NCBI RefSeq assembly: GCF_910594005.1
Contig: NC_057826.1
Coordinates: 21,175,501 to 21,239,500, forward strand
Direction of reading: 5' to 3'
Length of the DNA: 64,000 nt
From: Cervus elaphus
Lineage: Eukaryota; Chordata; Mammalia; Artiodactyla; Cervidae
Shown here: one piece after another, positions 11,401-24,400 of the stretch
How the letters are laid out: each line of letters starts with the position of its first letter
Numbering within the stretch: the first letter of the stretch is position 1
Position numbers and translations under genes: made by a program
Notes under the pieces: generated by a model
Told to the model about the DNA's origin: nothing
Database searches by the model: none
Seen by the model: the letters and a program-made list of their open reading frames with translations, nothing else

Positions 11401-11615
11401 CCTAGCCCCTTATACTCTCCCTGGTGCTGCTTTGGCTTTACATAGGTCAGGGTTAGGACAGAGGGTATGGTTAGTAGCAGGTGTTAGGATGTAGAAGTGG
11501 AGGGTGGTTTCTTTCTGAGGAACACTGGTAATCACTGTTTACAGTATTGTTAACTTCCTGATGCATCAAACACCATCATGTCCCACATGAGCGCAAAAAA
11601 ACTAGTCCGAAGTGA
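8461..11615. other. Intergenic stretch, mostly unique
   Basis: It contains a MIR relic (9010-9135), a short GT run near 9570 and otherwise unique sequence. A GTTGCTATGGAGAC element near 11069 resembles an RFX X-box with mismatches. No gene is supported. Confidence 0.45.
9010..9135 (+). repeat. MIR SINE relic
   Basis: It shows the MIR core order: tgagtgactttgggtagatc, then ccttggtttccccacctata, then gtggggatgaatcag. Strongly diverged, as expected for a mammal-wide element. Confidence 0.65.
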
Positions 11616-11763
11616 TTTTTTTTTTAAATATTTTTATTTATTTATTTGGCTCTGCCAGGTCTTTGCTGGGGCATATGGAATCTAGTTCCATGATCAGGGA
11701 TCAAACCCAGGTCCCCTGCATTGGGAGTGTGGTGTCTTACCCCCTGGACCACCAGGGAAGTCG
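11616..11763 (-). repeat. CHR-type SINE, antisense
   Basis: It starts with a T-rich tail and ends with ggaccaccagggaagtc, the reverse of the promoter end. The phrase aagtgattttt recurs at about 11785 and could be a target-site duplication if the insertion extends to there. Confidence 0.85.
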
Positions 11764-13534
11764 CCGAAATGTTTTCTTCCCCCCAAAGTGATTTTTAAAT
11801 TAGCAGCCATGTTGAAGTGTTCATGCCTCTCTCCTCTCCACCCGTACAGTATTGATGGTGTGTTTTTGTGTCAAACACTTGTGCAGTTCACAGGGCTGTC
11901 AGATGGTTCATCTCTACTCCTGTGTTGGAGTATACACGTGCATGCACACACACATCCTCCTCCCCATCCCAGCCTCAGCATTCTTGCAGAGGGAGGGGTT
12001 CTGTAGTCATCTCATTCTTTCAGAGAAGGCTAAGCACTGGGAACAGTGAGATGCCCCCTTGGTGGGGGTCCACTGATTCCACCTACCTCCAGCTCCATGG
12101 CTTCTTCAGTCTCTGGCTGGTGAGCATGGTGTCCATGTTCCCAATTCCATCATTGAGCCCTGTGGCTGACAAAGGCTGTTCATGTTGTCACTACACTTCT
12201 TCCCCTACTTATTGTGAGAAGCTGACTGGGAAATGGAATTTGGATGCCAAAATACTGACATCCAGAACATCTCAGCTTGACAGAATGACTGATATCTTCT
12301 AAAAGTCCAGTTCCTTGAGGCTACCATACCTTCGAAGCAAAGCATTTGGCAAAGGAACAAGCTTTGTTGACTTATTCAAACTATTGCCTACTATTCCACA
12401 GGCTCCTCCTGTCGTCTGTAAAATGGGGACAAAAATTCCTACTTGGTATGGAGTTATTAAATGTGTCAAATGCTTGGAAAGCGGCACGGTCCCTGGCAGA
12501 TAGCATTCAATTTGTGGATTCTGTTATTTCGAACTTGGAACGGTAGTGAAAGAAGGAATGCGGTAGGTTGAACTTCAGCCTGGTGGGAAGGTGGAGCGCA
12601 GGCTTGGATGGCAGCCCTTGGCAGTAGTATGCACCCCTTGCTGTGTGTCAATCCCCCAACCATTCCAGGGGAAGGGGCTTTGGAAAAATGGGTCCCCAGT
12701 AACGTGTTGTAGTGTAGGGTTGGGGGGATTACCATGTTTACCAAATGTTTGGCAATAAAATTGATGTATGATGATAAGTTTTGAAATTTTATTTTAAGAC
12801 TTGATGACTAAAATGACAGACTGTTTTAAGATTTGCATCTCTTTCTTGGGGTAAAGGAAGGTGTATTGTCCTGGTTGGACCCAGTGCTTTGATAGCATCT
12901 TTAGCAGAACCAAGTAGAAGAGGGTGTGGGGGAACCACTCTTCTGGGGTGCTCTGGTACCGCAAGGTGTGGTACCTGGCAGGAATTCTGAGATGTGCAGC
13001 CAGCTCTGCTATGGCCCCACGAGCATGAAGAAGAAGGTCTGGGACAAGCCCAACCTGGGAGAGCGCCGATGGACACGCTGTGGGAACCGGCATTGGACCA
13101 GAAAGGAGAGAGGTAGGCGTGCATTATGTCAGACAAATGACATTGTCTGAGAAGGCTCAGAAAATGCTCCTGTCTCCTTCCCTACTCCCTGGCCCTGCAC
13201 ACAGCTGCATGGAGGTTGGCTGAAGGACTGGATCTGTACACGTCCACATCCGACTCTGGATGTACATCAATGCACAGAGATGCTGAACAGGCCGCCTGGC
13301 CCAGGCTGGCTCATACTGTGCATCAGGAAGTGAGGGCCACAAGTGAGGCAAGTTGCTGGGAGCTCCCCTGCATTGTCACCTTTCTTCTGCCCCTGGATAT
13401 CCTAGAGGGAGACTGCAGTGGACCTGAGAGTAGGCAGAAGGTGCCTCCTAGGAATATCTGCTTGTTTGAAGAGAACCCTCAGGGTAAGAAAAACGCAGAA
13501 CCAAAGGGAGCAATTTGCTAACATGCTAAGCACT
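11764..13534. other. Intergenic, unique; isolated poly(A)-like site
   Basis: Unique sequence without a recognised repeat. AATAAA at 12754-12759, followed by a TG-rich stretch, is a possible polyadenylation site of an unannotated plus-strand transcript or a long CCDC177 3' UTR form. ORFs of about 100 codons on both strands at 12.8-13.15 kb match nothing I know. Confidence 0.3.
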
Positions 13535-13700
13535 TCCGTTGGGCAGCTGACTATTTTAATCACTTAATCCTCACTTAAGCTGTAACTGATAAGTACATTA
13601 TTATTCCCATTTTACAAAAGAAAATTGAGGCAGCGAGTTTAAGTCACTTCCCCAAGGTCACACAGCTAGTTGGACAGAATCCGGTTTGGAGAATTCAGTT
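13535..13700 (-). repeat. MIR SINE relic, antisense
   Basis: Shows the antisense MIR signature: a ttcccattttacaaaagaaa block followed by ccccaaggtcacacagctag. Confidence 0.7.
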
Positions 13701-14124
13701 TAAATGGGCTTAACTTCAACTGATACACATGTCACTTACTAGACCAGCCCTTTCTGCCTCTTGAGATTTGCAGAAAAAGTATAATAGGAGTGGAGCAGTT
13801 TAATTGTTTGATCTGGGCTCAGTCAAAAGCTCTGGCCCTACATTTCCTAGTCTCCTGTTGCCATGGGTGGGTGGAAAATTCTGCCTGGGCTCCCACTTTC
13901 TGTAGCCAGTAAAATAAGTGGAAATAAATAACGGGGAGGGAGGAAAGTGAGATTCTTTGGAAAAAGAAAGGGCTGATTTATGAAGGGCCATTAAAATAAG
14001 TAAGAGCATCATTATGTCCGAGAAAAGATAAGATGCAGTGAGAGTGGAAGAAAAAAGGGAGGAAATTTTAAAAAGAGGTTGGGAAATACTAAGAAGAAGC
14101 CAGAGACAGCACAATTCAAGGTTA

Positions 14125-14268
14125 GGGACCTCCCTGGTGGTCCGATAGCTAAGACTCTGTACTTCTAATGTGGGGGGGCGGGAGCAGGTTCAGTCCCTGG
14201 TCAGGGAACTAAATCTGCATTCCCCAATGAAGAACTAGCACAGCCAAATAAATAAACATTTTAAAAAA
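14125..14268 (+). repeat. CHR-type SINE
   Basis: gggacctccctggtggtccg at the promoter end, ggttcagtccctggtcaggg for the B box, and a cacagccaaataaataaaca tail. Confidence 0.85.
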
Positions 14269-16799
14269 GAGAAGAAAAATTCAGGTGGGATCTATGTCTT
14301 GTGAATCTGAGCATAGCTAAATAAGTCAATGCCTCAATCAAGGAGTAAGAGGCCTACCACTGGAGCTATCTTAAGGCAGCCAAAGCAAGATCCAGGGAGG
14401 AGAAAGGAGAAAGTAGGTGCCTTAGGTACTGAGAGTAGCTATAGTCCCAATTCAAACTTGTTCATAGTCTAGACCTGTCAGATTTACAAAGGAAAGGGTA
14501 GGCAAGCAGTCTCTAAGGGGCTTTCCAAAAGTCACCAAAACTTCTAAGAAAAGAATGTACCTAATTTCTTGTGTTAGTGATTAAGCCAGTTAACAGATGC
14601 TTGGAATCCATTTGAAGGTACTTTTGAGATACACCTTCTCTGCATGGGCCCAGAACAGATCTAGTTTCTACCTCAAGTAGCAGGAAAAGTAAACAAAACT
14701 CAAGGAAAAGAGACAGTACACTTTTAACTTTGAGGGCATGGTGGGTAACAGTATTTAGAAGGTGAAGGCTTGAAATGTACACAGAGCACTAGAGTTTAGA
14801 ATGATGTAGAAGGTAATTGATGATGTTTATTAGGATAGAGAAAAATCTAGTGCTGATTTTCTTTGATGCTCTTATCATCTAATTCCAATGAAAGAGCCAG
14901 CTTGCCCTGAAGCTATCAATATGGCTGAATAGGAAATTACTGATATTCAACTGTTTTTTGACCTACAAAGCAGCAAACAGTGGGGTGACTTGTGCCCTAA
15001 ATGGGCTGTCTGAAGGCCCTGCAGGAACTGGGGGTGGAAGTTCCTGATGGAAGCCCAGATGGCTGGGACATCCAGGTCTCATGCAGAGAGATGTCTCTTA
15101 AGGAGCCAGTGCAGACAGGTGAAAGGCAGCTTGCGGGTGTGCATGGGCAAAGGCAGCTTTTCTTCCTGCAGGAAGCATACATTTACATCAGCATTTCTAA
15201 GTGAGAATCCTTCTGGTCTCCCCTCCATCAGACTGGGCTGCAGGGCGGTTCATTTCCTTAAAATCTGCAAACTTTTCTGCAGAGGCTATAGCCTCGTGGC
15301 TGACTGCATGCTCCCAGGAGTTCCGCAGGGAGCGAGATGCTCAGCACACTGCTGCCTGCCCAGAATACCAAACAGCAAACAGCAGGGCAGACTCCCGGTT
15401 CTCTGCTGCAGCCGGCTCCCCCGGCGCCAGCTCCGCCCTCCAAGAGCCCTTTCTCTCCCTCCATTGTCGCTTTTCTAGAAGCCTACACGTTTCCAGGTGG
15501 CAGAAAAACGTCTGCAATCCAGCGATGTATTTCTAAAACCTTCTCCATGACAACACAGGGCCGCGAGGAGACTGCCAGCTCGGAGCAGCCAGAGAACTGC
15601 CCTGGGGGCAGGATGGCAGAGAGCCGGCACCGCTCAGCCAGGGATGCTAAAATCTGCCTTAGCGGTGTTGCAGTCTGGGGTTAACATTCCGCAGATTCTG
15701 AGGAAGTGGCGAGCCCGTGCCTCCAGATGCCCAGCAATGATAATTCATAAACCCTAATGTTAGCTCCGAAGCCAATAGTCCAGGGCAGCTTGGACCTCTT
15801 TTCTCCTTGAATGATCTTTTGCAGCGGAACAACAAGAGAGAAATCCGGCAAAGAAAGGACCTGGGTTTTTTAATGGGCTGCCATTGCTTTGTGACTGTAG
15901 AAATTCTTTATCCATCTCAAGTGCTGTCCAGATGGTGTGTCTCACAGATGTCGTCTCCCCCACCCGCCCAAATCACCCCCCGCCCCAGCTGATCCCACGG
16001 TGGCCAGAGCCTCAGAACCAAAAGCTCTACTTCCCCTCCCTAATATTGAACGACATTAACCTTGGGGCAGAATGCCAGGCACAGCAGAGACGGCGGCTCC
16101 AGACCCAGCATCCACAGCGAAGCTTTGCGGAGCTTGTCGTCAAAAATATGGGGGCCTTAGACAAGGGAGAAAGCCGGAGGAGCAAGCTGAGGTTTATCTG
16201 CGAGCTGGAAACAAGGATAAAGACAGGAACCAAACCAGATGGCGCTGATTCTCCTCCCCAACTCTGCCTTTCAAACTAGCTTCTTTACGGCTAAACCAGA
16301 GGCGGGACCCCCAGACCTTGGGTAGCCTTTAGCGAGAAGCCAGGTGCCTCCCCCACCATGCCCACACTGCACCCCTCCCCAAACTGTTTAAGCAGAGCCT
16401 TCTCCGATGGTGTGGTGGTTTGATAGTTTGGTTCCAAAACAGGTGGTACCAAAGGCTCTGAACTCCAATCTGGAGTCAGAAGATATGTTTAGGTCAGAGG
16501 CATTGAAATCAGACCATTGGCCACCAGTCAGGGCACCAAACCCAAACTCAGGGAACCTTGAGCCACCTGCCCCCATTCTCCTGAGGTTTTCATTAGCATC
16601 AGGACTCCCTCCACCTCTGTTCTGACGGAAAGAGTGCTGAATTCCTGCTCTGCCATCAACATCAGCCCTCTCTGCAAGGCAAGGAGTGGCTGTCTCCTCT
16701 GGGTGGTTTTCTGTGGTCACAGAAAGCGGGTACCACAGGAGTGTCAGCTCTGACTTTGGGGTAGTTCACGGCTCCCTGTATTCTGCGTCATAGTACTTT
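14269..16799. other. Repeat-poor intergenic stretch
   Basis: No interspersed repeat recognised. The part from about 14,980 to 16,300 is more GC-rich than its surroundings and has several short open frames on both strands without recognisable motifs. It is a candidate conserved non-coding region, not a supported gene. Confidence 0.35.
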
Positions 16800-16922
16800 G
16801 TTTTTTTTTTCTGGCCTCACCACATGGCATGTGGAATCTTGATTCCCTGACCAGGGATTGAACCCAAGCCCCCTGAAGTGGAAGCACTGAGTCCTGGCCA
16901 CTGGACCAGCCAGGGAAATCCC
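16800..16922 (-). repeat. CHR-type SINE, antisense
   Basis: A T run, then ggcctcaccacatggcatgt, a ccctgaccagggattgaacc B-box reverse, and a ccagccagggaaatccc end. Confidence 0.85.
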
Positions 16923-17454
16923 ACAGTACCTTATTTTTATCTCCTAAACTACAGGACCAATGACAAAACTTGCAGTGCCCAGTGCAAACTGAAAATGGAC
17001 AACCTTTCATTCAAATATCATAAACCATTTCCAGACAGCTATAGCAGAGCAGTCCGCAAAGCACAGGCCCCTTCAAAGCACAGGGCCCCGGGTGGTACAC
17101 AAGAACTACCCCCATGAAGCCAGCTCTGCCAAATCCATATACTTGGTAGAAGAAGCTGTAGCCAAAGATACACCATTTGGGGAGTTTCAAACTTGAAGGG
17201 TGATAAGGACCTTTACAGTTGGCAAAATCAGACTCAGGCAAGAAAGAAATTCAGACAACCTATTTTGTTGTTTTCTTTTATCTAATTCCCATTTAGATCC
17301 TTCCCTACCCATGAGCACAAGGGTTGTGGAATAGTTTTCTGGGACCATCAGAGGTGGGTGATAAAACACAGCCTTTTCTGAAATGGAAGAACCTGGTTTC
17401 TGCCCATTTCATTAATAATCAGCCCTTAAAATTTTTTTTAATTAAGGGTGCCTT
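16923..17454. other. Non-genic stretch, nothing recognised
   Basis: Unique sequence. I see no gene or repeat. Confidence 0.4.
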
Positions 17455-17853
17455 CTTTTGTTTATTTATTTATGGCTGTACTGGGTCTTCATTGCTGCAT
17501 GAGGGCTTTCTCTAGATGTGATGAGTGAGGGCTGCTTTTCTTTGTGATGCACAGTCTTCTCTTGTTGCAGAGCTTGGGCTCTAGAGACTGGGTTTCAGTA
17601 GTTGTAGCACATGGGCTTAGCTGCTCCTTGGCAGGTAGGCTCTTCCCAGACCAGGGCTCAAACCCGTGTCCCTTGCATTGGCAGGCCTACTTGGCCTCTG
17701 CAGGCCTGGCAGCTGGGTAGACCAGCTGCTTCCCCAGGCCCCTCCCCAGGGAGGCCAAGTCGGCCAGTGCAAGTGGTCAATCCAGTGACCGGGGCCTGGG
17801 GAGGCCAAGTCAACTGGATTCCTATCCACCGTACCACAAAGGAAGTCCCAATA
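17455..17853 (-). repeat. CHR-type SINE, antisense, with GC-rich internal insertion
   Basis: Tail and body are clear (tttatttatttatggctgta ... cagggctcaaacccgtgtcc). The promoter end (accacaaaggaagtccc) is separated from the body by about 125 extra GC-rich bases at roughly 17688-17815. That insert carries ggggaggccaagtc twice in nearly identical form. Confidence 0.8.
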
Positions 17854-17900
17854 ATCAAACTTTTTGCAAAATTATGTAGTGGTCAAAATTGTACAGTCAG

Positions 17901-18192
17901 TGTTCCCTGGTAGTCCAGTAGTTAAGAATCCGCCTTATAATGCAGGGGACACAGGTTCAATCCCTGGTCCGGGAAGATCGCACATGCCGCGGGGTAAGTA
18001 AGCCCATGCTGCAATTCCTGAAGCCCATGCACCTAGCACCAGTGCTCTGCAGCAAGAGAAGCCACTGCAGGGGAAGCCCAAGCGCCACAGTGAAGAGGAG
18101 CCCCCTCTTACCACGACTCGAGAAAGCCCACGCCCAGCAGTGAAGACCCAGCACAGCCAAAAATGAATAAATAATAAAAGTAAAAAAACGGA
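17901..18192 (+). repeat. CHR-type SINE, full length
   Basis: Promoter end ttccctggtagtccagtag, full CHR body and A-rich tail. It is flanked by acagtcag at 17893-17900 and again at 18193-18200, a likely 8-base target-site duplication. Confidence 0.9.
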
Positions 18193-18385
18193 ACAGTCAG
18201 ACAATCTGGCCTTTGCATCACCTTGAGCAAATTATATAATTTCTCTGAGCTTCAGTTTCCTTATCTGTAAAGCAGGCATAATAATGGTACCTATGTCTCA
18301 GGTGGTCATGAGAACCACATGAGATAAAGTATGAAGAGAGAATAGCACAGTGCTTGACAGGTAACATGAGCTCAATAAAGAGCTT
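18193..18385 (+). repeat. MIR SINE relic
   Basis: cttgagcaaattatataatt, then gagcttcagtttccttatct, then atagcacagtgcttgacagg, in MIR order. Confidence 0.8.
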
Positions 18386-18702
18386 TGATGATTAATTTCA
18401 TTGTTTGATTTTTTTTTTTTTAAAGTAGGTGCTTCTAAAAGCTGGGCTCTGTCGGAACAGAGGTAACTATGAGCTGAACTATTTCTCTTAGCCTCATTCT
18501 CAGGAAGAAACTGCTAGAAGGGATACAGAGAGGCTGGCTGGAGGTGTCTGTATTCAAATCCAAATCACAGATCCTAACAGTCCTTTAGAGTGAGGTCATG
18601 GACCCTCAACTAAGCTCTTCAAGTTTCTCCCCCAAAGCTGAACTAAGTTCAGTTCTCTTGTCAATTCACAGAAAAAATTAAGCATAAGCTGCCTTAATTT
18701 TA

Positions 18703-18893
18703 GGACCCTGATGCTGGGAAAGATTGAAGGCAGAAGGAGAACAGGGTGACAGAGGATGAGATGGTTGGATGGCATCACTGATTCAATGGACATGAACTTG
18801 GGCAAACTCTGGAAGATGGTGAGGGATGGAGAGGACTGATGTGCTGCAGTCCACGGGGTCACAAAGAGTCAGACACGATTGAGCAACTGAACA
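18703..18893 (+). repeat. Bov-A / BovB 3' fragment
   Basis: gaccctgatgctgggaaaga through ggggtcacaaagagtcagac, the sense 3' end of BovB as found in Bov-A elements. Confidence 0.85.
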
Positions 18894-20083
18894 AACCAAC
18901 TAACCTCCACCCATGATGTTTTTCTTAAGACTTTGGTGCTTCTGGATATCTAAATTGTTAATACAATGTAGTAAAAAATGGTAGCCATTTAAAACCAAAG
19001 TGTATTGAGTATTTTGAAGTTTAAGACCACAAAGATTCATGACTTGCACGTGACTTGTCACCTGAACACATTTAAGTAAGGTGAACATGAACTTTGAAAC
19101 AGTGCCCTAGGATCGACATTAGCTAATGTGAACTAGTACCAGGGGATTAGTGGCCCTGGAGGACTCAGTTTGATGGCTCATTTGAGGGTGGCCTCCTCTC
19201 CCACCCTCGTCACACTGCTCCACTGGGGAGGATATCTGAGCAAGGCCCATGAGAGGCCGAGCCCTTGGAAGCTCAGCCCTTTGTATCCCTCCACAAATGT
19301 GCGGGATCCTGGCTCAAACACCAGAAACGCTTAAACCACCATAATCTTCTTGTGGTCAAGGTCGTGCCTGAGACTAAAAGCCCCACTCTGAAGTGGTACT
19401 CCTCTTCTTCTCTAAAGCACCAATCTCATTCTTTTTAGGCTAAATGATACACCCCCCTGCTATGGGGTAAGGTCAGCCTCTTAGGCCCTGGAATGGGGCT
19501 CACTAGACCCACCAAGCTCTCAGGAAAGCTGATGCCATTTCTGACCCTCCTGGGCTGTGGGATCACAACACTGCCTGTTTGGAAGTTTGGATGATGCTGT
19601 GTGCTTGATCCCCAGAGCCAAGGCTGATGAATGGTGAGGCAGGCCAACTGTGATCTTTTGAACTCGCAGGCCGCGATGAAAGTTGCCATCGACATAGAGT
19701 ACCCCAAAGAAAGGTCTGGCAGAAGACAAGGAAGCTCTAATGAAAAGCAACAGCGTCTAACTGCTGCCAAGGCCAGGGCTCTTGGGAACTGTCTTCAAGG
19801 AAAGGCTGGCGGGGGGCCAGAGCCTCTGCATTCAAAGTCAGCTGCCAAGGCCTTGGTCCATTGGATGGTGCATGCAGTGACTGGAGAAATCCACCAGGAC
19901 TGCCCTGCTCCGGGTTTGTAAACAGACCTCATTGATGTATATAAATTGAAAACAAATACAAAAGAGCTTACATATCTTTTCTAATTAAATTTGATGTATG
20001 GATTTTCCCCGTTTTTACCAAAAGACTATTTTTTTGCCCGGGCTTTCAAGTCAAAGATAATCTAGTGAGGGTTAGTTAGTTAG
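18894..20083. other. Non-genic stretch
   Basis: Unique sequence with overlapping short ORFs on both strands near 19.4-19.9 kb. None has a recognisable domain. Confidence 0.4.
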
Positions 20084-20284
20084 TGTTGGTTGCTCAGTCA
20101 TGTCCAATTCTTTATGACCCCATGGACTGTAGCTCACCAGGCTCCTCTATCCATGGAATTCTCCAGGCAAGAATACTAGAGCGGTTAGCCATTCCCTTCT
20201 CCAGGAGATCTTCCCAACCCAGGGATTGAACTTCAGGTCTCCTACATTACAGGTGAGTTCTTTATTGTCTGAGCCGCCACGGAA
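20084..20284 (-). repeat. Bov-tA SINE, antisense
   Basis: gttggttgctcagtcatgtc, ggcaagaatactagagcggt, and a degraded ctgagccgccacggaa promoter end. Confidence 0.85.
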
Positions 20285-21183
20285 TCAAAACACTCCCAGG
20301 TCTCACATTGGGGTGGAGCTCTCCTGATAACAGGGCTCTTGTGGAAATGTACTCCCGTGGACTGGGTTGAGTGCTAGATTGCATCTGGCCATAGTCAACA
20401 AACCACTGGGGGAGAGCTACTCTCCTGGGCCTGGACTGGCCTACTGGACTGTGGAAGAGAGCCCTGAGTATGTTTGGAGGAAGACAGGAATGGGGATTGG
20501 TTCTTCCGCTTTTGTTTGGGATTACGCAGTGGGGCTGTTTACGATCCCTTTAGGAAAGAACTAAGGCAGTCTGCACGTGCATGGCCTACCACTGATCTAA
20601 TCAACGCTCACTAAGTGCCTACTGTATTTCAGATCCTGAGAACAGAGGGCGGGTGAGATTGCCGTCCCTGCCTTAAAGCACTGCTAGGGTGAGGGTTACA
20701 AATAAGCCAGTAGATCTTTATAAGACTGTGATGTGTGCTTCAGTGAGGACATGGGTGGAAACTGGTCCTGGGAGCAGCAGAAACAGCTTCCTAGAGAACT
20801 GAGATCTAAGCTGAGGCCTGAGGGATGAGCAGAAGGCTGAGGGGAGGCTTGTTTTTCTCTTGCATGACATTCCATAGGCAGGCAGATGGTCCAGACTGGA
20901 TAGATGCTCCAGGGCCCAGCCTCCTTCTAGCTTACCCTGCCATCTCCTAGGGCATTTTCCTCACGTGTAAAATCAAAGCCAACTCACCAGCACAGTTTTC
21001 ACATTTCAGGAAAAGAGAGAACACAAAAGACAATTTCCTCCTGTAGGAGCTGCCTACCTCACTTTTGCTTCCATCTCACGGGCTGTAACTTAGTCATATG
21101 ATCACTCTGGGCTGCAAGAGAGGCTAGAGAATATAGACTCTGGCTAGTCTGCCATATCTCAAGCTAAAACTTGAAGAAGAGGG

Positions 21184-21211
21184 AATGGACACTAGTGAAT
21201 GGACACTAGTG
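21184..21211. repeat. Perfect 14-base tandem duplication
   Basis: aatggacactagtg occurs twice back to back (21184-21197 and 21198-21211). Confidence 0.9.
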
Positions 21212-21319
21212 AACAATTAGAAGTCTCTGTCACAGTGGGGACAGAATGGTCTATGCATGTTCCATAGTCAAGGGCAGGAGGCAAAAGAGTACAATGGACT
21301 TGGGAAAGGATACACCATA

Positions 21320-21490
21320 CACTAGACTAAATACATTAACAACATTATTTCATTTAAACCTCACAGTTCTATATATAAATAAAAAGTGTTACCATTCTAA
21401 TTTTACAGAAGCGTAAAGTGAAAGTCAGAGAGGTTAGGTAATTTCCCCAAAGTCACACAGCTCTAAAGGTTAAGCCAAGATATTGATCTA
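21320..21490 (-). repeat. MIR SINE relic, antisense
   Basis: Antisense MIR phrases: tctaattttacagaagcgta and tttccccaaagtcacacagc. Confidence 0.65.
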
Positions 21491-24400
21491 GGTCCACCCA
21501 GCTCTAGACCTGTTTGTCTTTCCATGAGGCCACAGTTCCTCTATGTAAAGCCACCTAGAAGGTCAAGGAGGCTATAGGAGACTCTGGGAGTCTCTGGCAG
21601 AATGGTGCCCAATGGTGGAGGCACTGTGAGGAATGAATGAAGAATAGGAGGCAGAGAGGGGATTGGCAACAGTTGTCAGGTAAATCCAAGAAAGAACATC
21701 AGATGAAGCCAACCATTTTTGAGTCTTAGAGAATCAATGATCAGAGGCTGCTTTGAGATCAAATTATTCCTAGTAACTGCATTCTAGACTCTCAAGACAC
21801 TCAGTTACACGGATGATCTTTTCCCCCAAACTGATCAACAGGATAATTCTGAATAATCATCCACAGACAGTTAGTCCAACAATACCCAAAGCAGGAGCCC
21901 CAACAGCATGCCTGATGGTTGCTCATCATTGCCAACTCAAACACTTTCAGAGCTGGGGAGCTCACTGCCCCCAACCAGTATCTCTGTCAGAAAACTCTGG
22001 GTACCCTGATCCCCTCCTGAATGGTTCCAGCTGAGGGGGAGATGGATTCTATACAGGTGTAGAGGTTGGGTGAGTCCCAACTATCTTCTGGTGTGTTTAA
22101 TCCACCAGTCCACTGATTGAAGAGTTCTGGGAGTCCAGAGTTCTATCCACCCAAGGCCAAGGTTTTATGAATCACTACACAGGACATTTCTCTTCAGCAT
22201 GCTTGTCCTAGGACCTTATGAGACAGAGACCCTGCACTACCTGATTTCTGAGGGCATTCCTGACCTCCTTTAATGTTAGGCATATTCATTAATCCTTTCA
22301 CCCACAGTCTTACAACCACAACCTTGAAAAAAAAATCACTTTGAAATTTGCAACAGATTTGACCTATGAATAATTCAGCATGGCTCTCGACTCAGGGGAA
22401 GTATTCAGTTTCTGAAGCTTCTGAACCTACAGGAGACAGTAGATAGGATGCTGCAGGCATGCATCTGCTTAGATTTGAGTGAATGCATGGAGGAAGCAGG
22501 GAGAATAGGAAGATAAAAGAAAGGAGGACTGGGAGGGAGGGAAAGTAGGGAGAAGAAAAGTTACACATAGAACAGATTTCCTCCTTCAAGCAGTCTCAGA
22601 AGATCCCAAGGGCTTCAGCTCATCCTGAGGAACAGGCACTGAGGGAAGAGTTGTGGTCAGGTTGTGGTGCCAAGCCAACATGCCTCCCAGGGCAGCTGCA
22701 GGAGAGTATGGAGTGTGGAGCTTGTCCACCGTGGAACCAACCTTGACCCGTAGGAACCCGGCACCAGCGTGCAGAGCTCCTCCCGGAATGCCCAGGGGTA
22801 CGGGGCCATCCCCCATCCTCCCATTTTGTCTTGGCTTTGTCTCAAGACTAGAACAGATGGAAGGAAAGAGATGGAGACCTGGCTGAGTTTCAGCCCCGGT
22901 TCTACTTATCATGGCACTGGGATCTTGGGCGGGTCACTGATGTGTTGTTTGAGCAGGGTCACTTTATCTGGATAAGGATGACAGTGTGTGGCCAGAGACT
23001 CTCCCACGTCCACCATAGGTGGGGTCTCAGCTTACTATCTTGGCATTCTTTTGCTTTTTAAGTAAATGCACTTTTTACTATTTACCTCTCACTCTAAAGA
23101 AATGTGGTGGATAGAATTTTTTTTTAAATCCTATCCTATCCCAGAGCAAACAAATGCAGACTCTTGACTATTGAAACTCGTTTGTCCAAGTGGACCAGGC
23201 TGCCCTATGTAAGAGATTCCTTATTGTAGGCTGAGGGCTCACTGAAGGAGCTTTCTTTTTTTTTTTTTCTTCTGAATCCCAAAACTACTTAACAGTCCCA
23301 CAGTAAGGAAAGGTGAGTCCTAGGAAAAGCATTCAAGGAAAAGTGAGCAAGAATTCCTGTCCAAGACCCAGACAGAGCATGTCCGATCCACATTCCTCAG
23401 GCTCACTCAGGGAGAGAAATCCCAGGCAGGGAGAAGAGCGAGAGCCCGCACCCTCCCCATCTTGCAGGTCTAAAGCACTGCCTCCTTCTCCAGGCCCTTG
23501 ATCACTCCTGATAACATCCTATTCCTTGGGACTGGAGGGGAGGAGGGGCAGGGCTAGGCAGAGTGAGATTTCAAGCTTCTCTTGAAGCTGGCACTCTCTG
23601 ATCTCTGTTTCTTCATCTTTAAAACAGAAATTGGAAAAGCACCACCCTGTTTCTTTAGGGGCTGAGGCAGTGGAGGTGAAGGCATGCTGTCAACAGCAAG
23701 GAGACTCACAAATACCAGCTATGATTGCAGAGCCACCAGCCCCCATTTCAGGAAGCTCTCGCTGGAGTGCAGATGGACAGCAAGCCCATTCCGGCTACAG
23801 CAGGTTCCCTGGAGTGGCGCACTGTGTGTGAAATACAGTCCCAGCCTGCCGGTTACCTAAATGCTTGTCAGGAACAGAACATACTCCAGCAATACCGCGA
23901 GGAGCCACCCTGTGATGGCAGACTACCTGGTGCTGGTTCTTTGCTGCAGATAGATGGCTGTCTGCAGTTAGCATGCTTGTTCTAGAATCTGAGTCCCACA
24001 GCCTCCCTCCAGTCAGACTCCTGGCATCCTCCACACCGTGGTGGAGTCATCAGGACTCCCAGTCTGATCCTTGACTCAGCAGTTCCAAAACTCTTTCAGA
24101 AACTAATCCACCATGGGAAAGAGGTTCACATCAGCCAGCGCCCCCCCCCCCCCCGCCCCGGTCCAAATGAGCATGCATTCTTTACAATGGAAAAGCACCC
24201 CCCTCATTTGCACAGAGCCCACATCCGCCCAAGGGACCTAGGGAGGGACCAGAGGATTGCGTGGTAAGAATAGTGAAACCAGAGGGTTTTGGTCAGCCTC
24301 ACAGGGCATCACCTATTACTCCATCACACTTGCATGGCAACTGCCTCTTGGGCCTTTCTTATCCACAGTCTCTTTCTCTCTGGGCCTCTTGGGAACCCTC

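Noticed and set aside
12789..13150. Overlapping ORFs of 74-115 codons on both strands near 13 kb
   Set aside because: The peptides look protein-like at first sight but match no family I know. There are no supporting splice sites, and open frames on both strands argue for chance.
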